Positions 12,664 through 24,711 of a DNA stretch of 64,000 bases are shown here, one piece after another. The notes under the pieces were generated by a model that searched no databases, was not told where the DNA came from, and saw only the letters and a list, made by a program, of their open reading frames with translations. A program made the translations under genes and the position numbers. This stretch comes from Taenia hydatigena (taxonomy: Eukaryota > Platyhelminthes > Cestoda > Cyclophyllidea > Taeniidae), in assembly GCA_036345935.2 (NCBI GenBank), contig JADWOT020001231.1, forward strand, positions 62,001 to 126,000, read 5' to 3'. How positions within the stretch are numbered: the first letter of the stretch is position 1; each line of letters starts with the position of its first letter.

Positions 12664-13439
12664 GTAAGATTTTGATAATTCGCTGGGGCCAAATAGACCA
12701 GGTCAAAGCCTATTTAACCATCACCTTTAGCGGCGTAATTCTGGCTGAGACCTAAATTACTTGATTTTCCTTTTTCAGTCCATCGTCATTGCAGAGGCTT
12801 ATGGAGGTCGTATTAAAAATCAGAGTAAATGGAGAAGCACATGTATGAGCTAGAGATTAAGGCGATGCGTTCCATGTGTGTGGGTAGTGGCTAGATAGCG
12901 CGATGGCGTAAAATCTGCTTCCTGCTATGCACTTGTCTACTACTGCTAAAGGACGCACGATATTAAGCTAAACACCATGTTGTAGCTTTTTAGCTTAAAT
13001 AAACATGTGCTGCAATCCACTTTCGAAAAGACTCCGACGAAACCTTATCGATGGTTAAAGCAATGATGTCTTCTATCAAGTGTAGTGCAGCAAAAACCAA
13101 ATTTTGCTTTTTTGTAGGCTAATTTAACAAATTAATCAAATTCAAACATTTTGCCTGCAAAAAGTGCTTGATGCTGTTAAAGTAGCTCCCTGAAGATTTA
13201 GGCTGCAAGCTCGTAAATGCTATTGTTTGGACTTCTGATCTACCAAAATCATCTGGCATGACTTATTACAAATATCATTGTCTGATCAACGCAATTTGTG
13301 CATTGAAAAATAAGCAAAAGTGAATGTTCTGCCCCTTAGAATTCGCCGTCCTTTGGCCAAACTTGACTACCTAATCTTGGGAGTACGACACGTTTGCTAA
13401 GATCTTTGATCTTGAAGTAGTCAAAAACTCAAAAGAGAG

Positions 13440-14110
13440 CACAGAAGTCATAAGAACAAGCAAAGCTGATGGTAGAAGGTGAAGTTGTCAAGCAAAACGT
13501 AGGGCTTAAATGGATGTAGAATCGGTGGAAGACTAATGGCACATGCAGTATTTATGTGCGACTGAATACGATTCAGCTGATTCCAGGTACAGCTTAAGCA
13601 GGTTAGTCTCATCCCCACAGAACTCATTATCAATGGTAGCCGCGGTGAAACTGCAGAAGTTCTAATTAGTGCCAAGCCTGTTGCTAAAGGTGGTGCCATG
13701 TTTGACACTCCAGAATAGTTCGTGATGGCCGACATCACTGCAAATGACTTTTGTGGAGTAGCGGAGAATCTAAACACAGCTCACTACAGGCTTGCTAATC
13801 AACTTGCCGCCACACAGGCTACTTCTTCGTCCATAGAAGAAGGTTGTGGATTAGAGCGAAGTCAAAACTGAGCGCAGGTTTAAATCAAAGAGCCTTAGAC
13901 AAGGGTAACCAAGTTGCAGGTACAGTCCACCGTCCTTTGTCCTTCTACTTGCGTCTGCTTCATATCTAACGCTTAGCCATCCCATGTAGGTTCATTTGGT
14001 ATCCATTCATCCTATGCTAATTTAAGTGTCCGTCCCGTTGGACTTTCTTGTTATCTCTGCTTTGCGCATTCGTTGTAATTTATGAACGTATTAAGGTGAA
14101 TTGGTTTAAG
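13440..14110 (+). repeat. Repeat family B, copy 1 (formerly coding)
   Basis: About 650 bp matching 56215-56880 in reverse orientation; the 3' part is also found at 23700-23795. The match covers a coding-like 5' part ending at the shared stop TGA (13869-13871) and a 3' non-coding part containing the shared string GTTGGAYCTTCTTGTTATCT-like region near 14030-14060. The two long copies diverge by roughly a third of sites by eye. Because the 3' non-coding part is copied as well, the unit is a gene end or a retroposed transcript end, not only an exon. Confidence 0.7.
13593..13871 (+). pseudogene. Coding remnant in repeat B, copy 1, with in-frame TAG
   Basis: The plus frame runs to TGA at 13869 and contains peptides shared with the copy at 56.5 kb: TAEVLI, ADITANDFCG (ADTTANDFCG in the other copy) and LANQLAATQA (LANQIAAIQA). 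In TAEVLI the differing codons are ACT/ACC, GTT/GTC, CTA/CTT and ATT/ATC, all silent third-base changes, which indicates past protein-level constraint. An in-frame TAG at 13716-13718 breaks the frame between the shared blocks. Downstream of it the frame is open to the shared stop. No known family is recognised. The antisense frame is also open for about 109 codons, but the third-base pattern favours the plus frame. Confidence 0.5.
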
Positions 14111-14335
14111 GACAACTTGGCTTCTTTGAGTCAAAGCAAATTTGCTAACGACTCGTATCCTAAGATTTTATTGAACTTAATGGATTTTTTTACCACACGA
14201 GAAGTGCCAGGCGCGGTTAAATCTTGGAGCACGCGCATCGCCTATAACTTGAGCAGCTTGCCATACGGGCCGATTAACCGTCACAATATTTGACGACTAA
14301 AATAGTGGTGTTTAACTGATGTTAAAACGATCTTC

Positions 14336-14575
14336 TGCAAAGGAAACCGAGGAGGAGACGATAATGAAAAGGAAATAAAATGGGAACAGCACCATCGACC
14401 TTTCAAAGATATGCACCAAATCGTCAGGATGCAACTCGCTCAATGCAATTTCACAAAATAATAAGTGCTCGGAATGATTGGGTTTATTGTGAGTCATTTT
14501 CTTAAAAGGAAATCGGTGCATCGCAGTAGTCAAAGTGGAATGAATGCTAGTAAATTTTGCATGCTGTTGTTTACT
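14336..14575 (+). repeat. Repeat family D, copy 1 (donor site lost)
   Basis: About 230 bp matching 33556-33770 in the same orientation. Shared blocks include AACCGAGG, TTTCRAAGA, GCACCAAA, GTCAG, AAGTG-TCGGAATG and ATTTTCTTAAAAG. Relative to copy 2 this copy has a TAA in the exon frame, and ATAAGTG where copy 2 has the donor GTAAGTG. It looks like the inactivated member of the pair. Confidence 0.6.
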
Positions 14576-17500
14576 GCAGATGGACAACACAAATAATTTT
14601 TGTGTAAATAAATGCATCACTGGCATTAGCCTTTTAAAATGCAGCACTTATCTGTAAAGTTAGGCATAGCATCGCATATGCGTATCAATGGATGTGCCGA
14701 GTCATCTGTGAAAATAGTGAAAGTCCTTATTTTTCCACCACGCATTTCATGTAACACATGTAACACATGTTTACTGACACCTTTAAGTTCACATGTTTTG
14801 TGGGTGTGATGCAGCCATACTTGTTAAAATCTTGTACACCTTCAGATGCAGGCAGATGCGAGGCAGCGCACGGACCAAGAATGATAAGGAAGTCCTTGTA
14901 TTTCGTGCAGCATCATTTGCAGGTGTTTTAACGTAGAGGCTCAAAAGTAGTGCACTTTCAATGCTGGGCAGGGAACTGGAAATGTTATCATTTGAGGAAT
15001 AAAGCAATAAAACTTGAGTACGAATGTAATGAGGAGGTAAGCAAACAAACTCTGTCATCTCGGCGGTACCGCAAGTTGCCCTAGTTAAATTTTGACCTTG
15101 CCAATATCAACGCTTTCCATCAGCGATGCGGCCACAACTCTGCAACAGTCCACTGGATCATTCACCAGCTTGATACTCCGTAAAATCATAAAAGCCTCTG
15201 CATATCCCCTTTGCATCTACTTGAATAGCTGCAAATCGCCCTATAGCAGCCCTTCTAACCAAGTACTGCACTGCTCCATGCTTTCTGGATTCTCTTCTGT
15301 AGAAAAACAGAGCTTTCAAAGCCATTTATTGCACCAAAACATGAAGTCAAAGAAGTCATCCGATAAAAATTCATCACTGCGTCAAGGAGCAGCACTAACC
15401 TAAATACCAGTGCATCCGCCAAAACATCGCATGTTGATTTCATGAATAAGCGGCAAAACTGCGTCCCAACTAACAAGTTGGATTGAACATCTGTTCGATC
15501 CAAATACAAGGGGAGCAAGAACGACATCCAAATCTGAGCTGTCAGGTAAATAATGAATGAGAAGTTTGGAACCAAACACCTGGGGAAGCAGAGAAGAGAT
15601 GGAAGAATAACTTAAGTCAGCTAAAAGGGCTAATTTTCTTCGAAATGGGCCTTAAAAGGATTGCAAATGCACTGATTTTTGGTAGCATGGAGAGCGCAAT
15701 AATAAAATTGCATGGCTGCTACCAGAGTGAAATATACTGCTGCGGAAAGTTGCATAAAAGCAATACACGTGGTAGCAATAGCAGCAAACGCGGGTGCGAC
15801 AAACCGCTGAACTATTCAAAAGAGTAGTTAGAGGTAAAATTGTGCGTTTGCCGCCAGTTGTGACCAAAATGCATGATAGTCAATCACGGACTGGGTTATG
15901 TGATCTACTTGACTGCAACGCCCAATTTCCACACAAATCTCTCCATATGAGATAGTGAAATTTTTTCATAAATAGTAGCTTACTTTGGATTTCTGAGTAA
16001 AAGTCACATTTGAGAGACATTGGCTTTAAGGTCTCTGCGCTTAATTATTAAACAACAAACAAAACTACAGATATTAGCCCTTTCTTTTGCTCAGGGGGTG
16101 AATCCCTCTCGCGTTAGATTCGCCATTTTATGCTGTACTATTATGCTTAATAATTCGAAATTCTTCGCTATAATTTATTTTTGTTAAAAAAGAGCAGCAA
16201 TAGGACGCTTTAATTAAAATAGTCTAAGTCCTCACGGGGCGTTTTGCGAAAGACTTGTTATCAGTCAACTAGTTATGGTCCAAGGCGTCAAAAGTTCGCC
16301 ATAAATGCACCTTGTTGTTTTGCAAATTTATGAAAGAGAATAAATGCGTGATGAGCTTTTAAGTTAAATTTTAGTGAAATTAAAATAAATGGTGAAAGCA
16401 GGTCATTTTAAATTATTATTTTGTACATAATTAATAAGCGGTTCAATAATGAATAGTTAGAAAAGAAAAATCGGCATTAGCGGCAGGCACACGCTGGCCT
16501 CATTTTCAGTCGTTTACTGCCAAAAATAAATGTTCTTTAAGCTTTTGTAGACCTAGTCTCGTGCAGTTTATTTTGTCAACGCTTATATACGTTGCATAAC
16601 AATGAGTGTAATTTCATAGCCCTTAGTATGATCTGATATGCGTTTAATATGCATTTACGTACAATTTCAATCAGAACTGGAAATTGTCTTTCACAGCACA
16701 AAAATTGTAGGCATTTGCTCTCAACGTCCGCACCACTGCTGGCCCATCTGCGTCACTCCATCGGTTACTCGGTCGGTCGATAAGACAAACTATTTCAAAG
16801 CTAGTGCGCGTTGGTCAACCCATTAGGAGATCAGTATGATGCAGGGCACTTGTGAATACGACGTCAGTTTACTGCTCTTTATTCTTTATAAAAGAAGTCA
16901 AGAGGGGCAGTTATTGCGCTGGCAAGTGAAACCGACTCAGAATGTCAGCATTTTTCCATCATGAATTAGAAGAAAGGGTCCTCCTCTAAAGATGTCTTTA
17001 ACAGTACGACTTTAAACTTAGACAGTCAGTAAAGGAGCCACGTTACCTCAATGTATTAATTGCAATTGGATTATGCCTTTTACAAAGCCATCCTAAATGA
17101 GAGTTGTTGAACAACACCATTGAATTGCGCCTAATCGGTGAGTCTGGCATTGTCCATCCAGAAAGCTGTCGTGAAAGGTCTTCCAGTCAGTAAATCAGCT
17201 CTTCTTTGAATGATATTAATGCATTTTAATCTATATGTTACTAAATGAAGCTACTAAAGAGAAGGATTGTTCATGCAGTTGAATTGGTAAGATTAATCTC
17301 TAATATTAGGCCTTGCAAAATATTATGCAGCCTTGATAGGAGTAGATTAACAACCCCTTACCAACACCGATAGTTAATGAGGTATGTGTGCGAATGTGGA
17401 AGTTTATCTCAAAATTAAAAGGCACTTACGGCGAAGGTTGCGAAACATGTGCACTCGGCATAAGGTGACGTTCTTGGACAAGGCGGAGCACATTGGACAT

Positions 17501-20189
17501 TCATGGAAGACCATTTCGGCAATAAGGAAGGCGAGACACGAGAGATTCTGCAACAAGGCTTAGAGCAAGTCAAATATTAAGGCAAAGGCACCACCTGGGT
17601 CTGTCCCCAAGTGGTGCGAGAAATTAAAATTTAAAGGAGTAATAGTCTTGCATTCGGCAAATGCAGACATATGGTAGGGTTTACCACAGCTTATTTAGTC
17701 CTATGCAGGGCAATAAGTTGCCTGTCAGTGAGAAACTTTTAATGCACTGAGCATTTAAGATGCCTTCGGTTTAGTGTGCTTGAACCGATGTCCTGTTACT
17801 TTTTATCACCAATGAGAAGACTGCGTTTTGCTGATCTTCAGGGCATGGGCATAGAGTGAAAAAAGCAATGAGCTGCCTATTGCACGTCCCTGAAAATTGT
17901 TCCACCGAAAATGAATCCATATCTTACTAATTGATCTGTATTTGACATTTCTGTCCTGCAATAATTAGTGTTAAGAACAGATTTGATGTGCAGGACGAAG
18001 TTTTTAGGCATTAAAATGATTGCAACTTTCCATTTCTAATGCCAATTGGGCAGGAATGATTCGATGCTAGGCTAGCGATTCCACCGACTAAGTGAAACAC
18101 CAAAGTATCGTATCAGTCATCCTACTCCTTGATCGTCAAGAAGCTCAGATGTGTCAATCATAATGTGCTTCTTAATGATCAAAAACTGGTGTAATAGAGT
18201 AGCCAACTATAACAAATACATCAGTGGCTTGTAAAAGTAGGTATCATCCTTTACCGTTCGGAATGCATTTCGGGTCCATGGACTGCTTTATTTAAATAAA
18301 AAGAATAATCGAGGAAGATTCTTGCTGAGCTAAATCTTATTACCACACCATTGGAAAAGGCATAGCTTACGCATTTATTTCACAGCATCTTGACGACATA
18401 GCATTGCTAGTGATTTTAACCCTACGGTATTTTGCACTGAAGTCACACTTAGACAGGGGATGCCTTCAACTGCAGCTATGGTGAAGATGCACCGGTTAAA
18501 TAGCCACGAGTTTGACTGCAAATAAATCCTCATCCCCACTCTTAAATATTCAATCGCATCCAGCTGTTCCTGGCAAACAGCTGACAGTGAGAATAGAGAG
18601 TCTAAGCCATCGGATTTAGAACTACTTCCCTGTGGCACTGACGATGCCGATTATGGTCCTTAAATTAAATGCCGAAACTGGGAATCAAGAGCAGAATGAT
18701 TGCCTTAAAACATCTCCTAAGTACTTTTGTCATCTCGACAGAAAGGTTGCAACATTTCATTACGTCTATCCGAAGCTCTAATGAGCAATGGAGCTGACGA
18801 TTTAAATTCTTTCAGTCTGCCATCTGTTTATCAAAATTTTACGAACGTGGGCCTCATCTGTAGTCGGAGAGTGCAAATAGCCAGTTTTTATCATTAACAT
18901 TAGTAAGCTAGGTTAAACAGATGTACCAGTTAGGACCCTTATGCCGAATCCCTGCTGCCATTGTTTATAAAAAGATTCGATGGGAGTAAATAAAAGAGAA
19001 TGAAAAGAAGCAGTATGAGATGCGCCCATTGCCATGGACTGGCTTATCTTTGAATGCACACATCCTGAGTGAACAAAGGTGTGCATTATTCTAAATGCCA
19101 AAACGAAGGCCATAAACAAATTGGCCGAATAGCGACAATGCACTTCCTGGTTAAAAGTTTTGCCCCCAAGACATTGACATCTGTGTGCTATTATATCAAA
19201 GCAAGCGTTGGACAGCACATGTTTCATTTGCCGATTCAAGTTTTGATATAACAAAGTCTTAAAATTAGTGTGTCTGCGCGGATAGATCAACACCTTTTTT
19301 ACCACTTCTTAATGGAATGGATATTCAGTGTCCCTGATAAAATCAAATATTCCCCTTTGTTTTAAGGAAAAAGATTTTGGGTAAAAGTGGTTGTACCCAT
19401 ATCGACCAGAAGTTACTCGACTGTTTAAATCGCCATGTCAACAGAAGTGGGAGCCTGGCTGCGGCGTCAGCAGTGCTAATTTTCACTGAAGCAAATGAAG
19501 CCTGACGTGAATGAAATGATGTGCTTTGGAAATATTTCCATTTTTCAGCGTCTTTTGTCAGTGGGCAATGCCAACCAATATCGAAAAAAACTTCGCAACG
19601 GACGCTCCCTTCTCCCCCTATTTTCGACTTGATTTATTTTTTTGCCTTTAATCATTTATGTTGGCTCATGCTTACCAAGCAATCAAAAGACGACTTTTCT
19701 TGGCATTCTCCTGCAGAAGTCGCTTCAGTGACTGCATCAAATAAAATAATGCAAAGACTAGCTCTTCATCTAGAATGCAAATGCACCGGAAAATTTGACC
19801 ACTTTGCTAAATTTTCCCATCACACTGTTTCCCGTGTACCTCTACAATAACTGCATGGACAAATGCCGCAATAGCGAAAAAAGGTTTTGTCTACTTAGGC
19901 AAAGAGTTGTGACAGCTACAGCAACAGAGGAGCGCTCATTGATCTCCTCTCCATGGCAAGTGCAATGAAATGAGATCACATAAGCGTGAATAAGACTGAG
20001 CGAATTTATGACTTCGAATAAAATCGCTGAGCGTGTTTCGCTAGTGAACGGTTGGTAACTAATTTGCTAAGTTGTTCACAGGCCGCAAAGGTGCTCATTC
20101 TTAAATTAATTACTTAATAAACGGATATAAAAGGACCAGTTGCTGAGACTGCCTACCCTCTAGAACACAGCTTGGTAAAAAGAGAGAAT
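14576..20189. other. Largely unassigned AT-rich sequence
   Basis: No supported gene. Noted items are a short direct repeat (GTAACACAT twice near 14755-14772), open frames of about 100 codons on both strands at 15.0-15.6 kb, and the minus-strand frame 18375-18638. The last has only faint similarity to repeat B and is not called. 15.9-18.3 kb is especially AT-rich, with nothing recognisable. Confidence 0.45.
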
Positions 20190-20470
20190 AGATATCAAAC
20201 AGAAGTCAGTTGGTAAACAAGCAAATGCAGCTGGAGAAATGGATTGGGGAAGTTAGCCATGCTCGTATTCGTGGAAGCGGGCACCGGAGGGTGAGGTTGT
20301 GAAGGGTTCAAAATGTGGGCAGAAGTAGGCATTGTGGTCTGTGCAGAGGCCGCAATGTAGGTCGCCGTGTGCGTTGCCGCAGGGATGGCCACACCAATGG
20401 CGGTAAACAGCGAACACGACCGAGGTTGTGCTTACACCGGCGCTAGTTGGCGGTGCACATGCCCTCCTCT
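20190..20470 (-). repeat. Repeat family A, copy 1
   Basis: About 270 bp matching 31460-31760 in opposite orientation. In the shared frame both copies encode an Ala/Thr/Pro/Ser-rich peptide, with IAASA, SQP, VPxSTxT and ANFxxPFL blocks conserved, and both are open. However, the codon differences fall on first and second positions as often as on third, so the pair shows no sign of protein constraint. It is more GC-rich than its surroundings. Confidence 0.65.
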
Positions 20471-23103
20471 ACACCTGTCTCGCTTTGAACGCGCTAAGAA
20501 TGCTATTATTTCTTATTATCGCTTGCAACTACTTATTAAGTGATTAGATATCAGTGCTTCCACGTACACAAGTATTCTCTTTGAGGTTCTCTTTTGGGTG
20601 CATGGGATGCGTTAGAGAATTGAAAATTTTCTGGGAGCTTCTAACTAAATGCCTTATTACATGAATAGGCGGAAATATTGCCATACTTATTATTGTCTTC
20701 TTCTTATTTGAAGCACTAAGCACGACCTTTGATTTACATAACTTTTTGGGATCAACAAGAGGATGCACGCATGAGAATATCGTACTTTTAACAGCGAGCA
20801 GCTTTGGGTTGAACAAAGTGATCCTGTCTCGTCTATTTAGTGGGTTGTATGCAAAGCGATAGTACACACTCACTGAAACCGTAAGAAAGGCAATTTTTAG
20901 CGTTGGGAAATTCAGCTATGACCACTTTAATCTGCTTAAGAGATTATTTAATGAACGCTTGTCACCACAAGTTTAGCAGTGATATTGTTTTGGCTATTGC
21001 TCTGCTGAAAAAGTGGAACAATGCATTGCCTCTTTGCCTTTAATTTTTGCGTTTTTAATAATTCACCTTCCTCTCCTTCATAATTCCTTACTTCCTGATG
21101 AGTGCGTAACATGCACTAATTCACATTATGCGACAGACAATAGTTGCTCTTGTTACACTTCTCATATGCATAGGTAACAACCAACGAGTTGGTAAAACTT
21201 ATTAAGCTAGGCAGGAGAGCTGCCAATTTCCTAGCAAGAAAGGACTATGAATATCCGAAAACGCAATAACTTAGAGCCGAATATCCATGATATGCTTCGT
21301 CTGTGTCAGCCGACTATAAAGCAGCAATATCGCCATAGCAGGCGCAGAAATTTATTGTGAGTACCTCATAATCTTTGGCGTTAAAATTGCCAGATATCGT
21401 GCGTTGTTCAGCTTTGGATAAAGAAACGCAGTAGCATTTATTTAGTCACTCTTTACCCTCTAACAGTATGGCACCTTGACTAATTCGAAAGCTAAGCACC
21501 AATCCGATTTGTCACCCAAAAATATGGGGAAAAGACCGTATCGACGAAATTCTGAATCAAGTTGCTGCATATATCAAGTGCCCATTTGAGTGTCGGCATT
21601 ATTACAACATTACTAAAGCACCGTTTAGGCGGATGCAGAAAATGGTACACAAACTATGCGCCATGACGGAAATGTTAATAACTTTGTTGCAATTCATCCC
21701 ACCAAGAGTATGGTAGGCGTGGACTTCACACTAACTGAGAATGAATAATTATCGGGACCTTTGCAAAAAGTGCCATTTTAAACGGTCGACGCAAAATTTG
21801 AGTTATTCGAATAGTTGTCAGTCTCCTTAAATGCAATTGATATTGTCACGATTTTGGCATGATTTTAAGTACGTATACTCTTTATCTTTAATAAACTAGT
21901 CAGGACTTTTTTGAGTTATTATCGTGTCTTGTATTCCCACCACGCGCTTCCAAAAAATGATTGCGTACGCTTCTTCCCAACAATGACTGCTCAGCCTTTA
22001 ATTTTCAGTGGCAGATCTCAACATTGGATACTCAGAGACAAGATACGTCAAAGCAAAGATAAAGTGAAACGGGAAGGTGGATTACCATGCCTGGGCAAAT
22101 GTTCAGCAGGTGGTTGGGTAGGCATTGATGTGGCTGCTGAAGTGAACCTAAATTACCACTTATCCACAAGATTTATTGATTCCAGAATGGGGTAATAAGT
22201 TCATGCCATGATATCGGCACTCAAGTCTGGCCTATTAAATCAAGCGCACGTTTTATCGAAAAAAGTTCTTGTCAGATTTAATTAGGAAAACGCAAAATAC
22301 TTAGACAATCAACCCTTTTGCTTATTTTGTAATGCTTTTATGTTCTTTAAGCACAATGTGAAAATTGCGACCTTTTTCTTCAGCACCAGTTGACTTTGCA
22401 TAAATAAATGGTCGCCACATTAAAGCTGTTTATATTGATAAATACCAAGTATAAGGCAATGCTCAGCAAAGCGCATCAGAAAGGAGTCCGCATTAGCAAA
22501 GCCCTAAAGTGTGCAAAGAAAGATTATAGTTGTTTATTCTCACTTGAAAAGACTTATGGCAATTCACAGATGCAATAACCATTCGACCTTCTTCAAATTC
22601 GTCAGCTTCTGTAGCCATGCCATTTTCGTCGTTCCAACAAAATTGTCCGCTGATATTAGAATGGCCATTGCAACGGTAACACATGCCTAATGTAAGAACC
22701 CTAAGTTTGCTCAAGATAAAGGCTTCAAGATGGCGTATTTGCTTATTTTGATAACGCTTGCTTTCCATTTCGACCCTTCGACTTCCCACCTCAATCGATA
22801 TTTTTCTCAGCGATGTTCCTTAAAACATAACAAGTCGTGGCATGAAATAAGGCAACTTCTTATTTTCTCATTTAAATAAAACCGGAATCAAAGCAGAACA
22901 TTTACATTACTTCTCACCATCACACATTATGATGCCCATGTTTGGCCAAAATGAAGAGGCGCAGAATCGAATGTATCCCAATACCAACTCACAGCTCAAT
23001 GTAAGCCATTTTCTCTCGATAATGGACGCAGCACCACCATGGACCCTGCAACACGTTTTACTGATGGAGTTCCACACTAACTGATAGGGAGAATATAATC
23101 GCG
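20471..23103. other. Unassigned sequence
   Basis: No domain, repeat pair or convincing exon found. Frames at 20544-20873 (minus), 21911-22195 (plus) and 22493-22789 (minus) are open for 90-109 codons but carry no recognisable motif and are treated as chance. Confidence 0.45.
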
Positions 23104-23275
23104 ATGACGAGAGACATGCTCACCAATGCTATTCAACATCGGCTGCTGCATGCCGCATTACTATACGCTATCATATCCCCGCTCAAATTCATTATAGCAG
23201 TTTGTGCCTTCCTTTTTATCATCTTTGTTTTTTTAAGTTTAAAGCACGTTCATAGGCAGAGGCATAAAGAAAAAG
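23104..23275 (+). CDS. Candidate exon with one transmembrane segment
   Basis: An open frame with ATG at 23104 runs to the donor AAAAAG|GTAAGG after 23275 (phase 1). It encodes about 57 residues: a short N-terminal part, then a run of about 20 hydrophobic residues (FIIAVCAFLFIIFVFLSL), then the strongly basic tail KHVHRQRHKEK. This is the classical arrangement of a single-pass membrane anchor with a cytoplasmic stop-transfer sequence. No usable acceptor is obvious just upstream, so 23104 could be a start codon or lie within a longer exon. The protein is not identified. A phase 1 donor after a membrane helix is common in receptor genes (general knowledge); any link to the FN3 exon 16 kb away is speculation. 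Confidence 0.35.
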
Positions 23276-23699
23276 GTAAGGCTAAGGAGTGCTAACGCAA
23301 GTGGGATCCTGACTCATGGCTGATTCCATGTCTAAGTAAAGAAATAACAGCGAATTCGCATTGCCAGAGACAGATAACATTATTTGCTAAGGTGTACACA
23401 CTCGTAGGTGGATGCTGTTTGTATAAATGGCAACAATTCCTTGGTGCATGCTGATGAATGCAACCCCATTTGCGGAATGCACGAATCAAGGAAACGTGAT
23501 GCAGCACAATGACTGATATTCCTGCATACCTTTGCTCTAAAAACCACCAATTTCTTTTGAGAATGAGTTGCCAGTCCATTTTAATTTAACTAAAAAGATA
23601 AATTTCTGAAAAATTAAAGTATGATAGCACGAATTATTCACTCCTTATTAAGGAGCGGACCACAACCTAGGCAAAAACTAAAAAGGTGCTATTTCCTTT

Positions 23700-23795
23700 G
23701 ACATAGGAACCAGAGCAACCAAGTTGCAGGAAGAGGCTACCGTCCTTTGTCCTTCCGATCGTGTCTGCTTTTATCACTCATCTATATAATCACTA
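23700..23795 (+). repeat. Repeat family B, 3'-end fragment
   Basis: About 90 bp matching the non-coding 3' part of family B at 13905-13990 and, reversed, at about 56370-56430. Shared blocks are CAACCAAGTTGCAGG, ACCGTCCTTTGTCCTTC and GTGTCTGCTTTTATC. The coding part is absent, so this is a truncated copy. Confidence 0.65.
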
Positions 23796-24118
23796 CAGAA
23801 TAATGTGGCAAGCCTCTCAAAGGTCAGTAAATAGCTAACCTACATGCACATAAGACGGTTCGCATTCTTTGCTTATGCAGTTACGATTAAATGTAGGTCA
23901 AATATGAACACTGAAAGAAAACTGCTCCTGGCAGAAGTTCATTATTTTCTTGTCAAGTTTTATTGGGTATGATGATAGCTTGTAAAGCCTCAATTCAGCT
24001 TTGAACATGGCAAAGCCCTTGGTATGCTATCTTTGTCCTTAAATGTGTCCAAGTACACGCAACAGCCCTTTTAGTACATTATGAATCTTATTTACACCTC
24101 AATTTATCAATATTCTAG

Positions 24119-24248
24119 TGCAAATCCAACCTCACGAGTGACATTACCCATCGTGAAAAGAGCAGTATTAAATACCAAAAAACGTCTTGTGTTGAGCGCA
24201 CGACAACTGATGACGGTCATAGCTTGTTATATATCAGTGAGCGATGAG
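24119..24248 (+). CDS. Candidate internal exon, unidentified gene
   Basis: 130 bp between acceptor TATCAATATTCTAG and the strong donor GATGAG|GTAAGTCAG, open for 43 codons. The peptide starts ANPTSRVTLPIVKRAV and ends CYISVSDE. Boundaries and open frame agree, but no homology is visible within the window and no family is recognised. Confidence 0.3.
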
Positions 24249-24711
24249 GTAAGTCAGCCTGTTTGATTGCACTAAAACGTAGAAAAACGAGCATGCTACT
24301 ATTATATTTGCATTTAGGTGTGCATAGTATTTAAAAGTACTACTCAAACTGCCGATAAGAACTGACAGCTTGCGATGCGGCTTAATGTGCACCTAGTCAT
24401 ATCAATCAATCCACAATCACTTAGCCTCACAGAGTTAGATTATTTCATGTTAATACTAACACAAAATCTGTTCATCATTATGCTAACAGTCTTCACGCAG
24501 TGAATGCGCCCGCCTTTTTGAGCCGCCAGACCCAATTCAAAGGAAGATGAATTGATATATGGATCGCTGACTCACTAACTTTGTCGACGTAATGGCAATT
24601 ACGGTCATCTCAGGCAAAGAACGCAAGCCAAATATCTGTAAAGTGGAGAGGATTAGGGCCTTAAAATATAAATCATTGTAGAATATGCATGATGAATTAA
24701 GCAATGCCTAC

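Noticed and set aside
18375..18638. Third long copy of repeat B
   Set aside because: Only short strings (GTGGGGATGAG, CAGCTG) are shared and not in consistent order. Chance cannot be excluded.
19069..19251. Possible CCHC zinc knuckle (SKCQNEGHK) of a retrotransposon gag
   Set aside because: Two of four metal ligands are missing (Tyr and Arg in place of Cys), and there is no neighbouring pol sequence.
21095..21122. CTGATGAG followed by a perfect GTGC/GCAC stem, resembling a hammerhead ribozyme core
   Set aside because: The essential GAAA after stem II is absent (TAATTC instead) and no flanking stems I and III were found.
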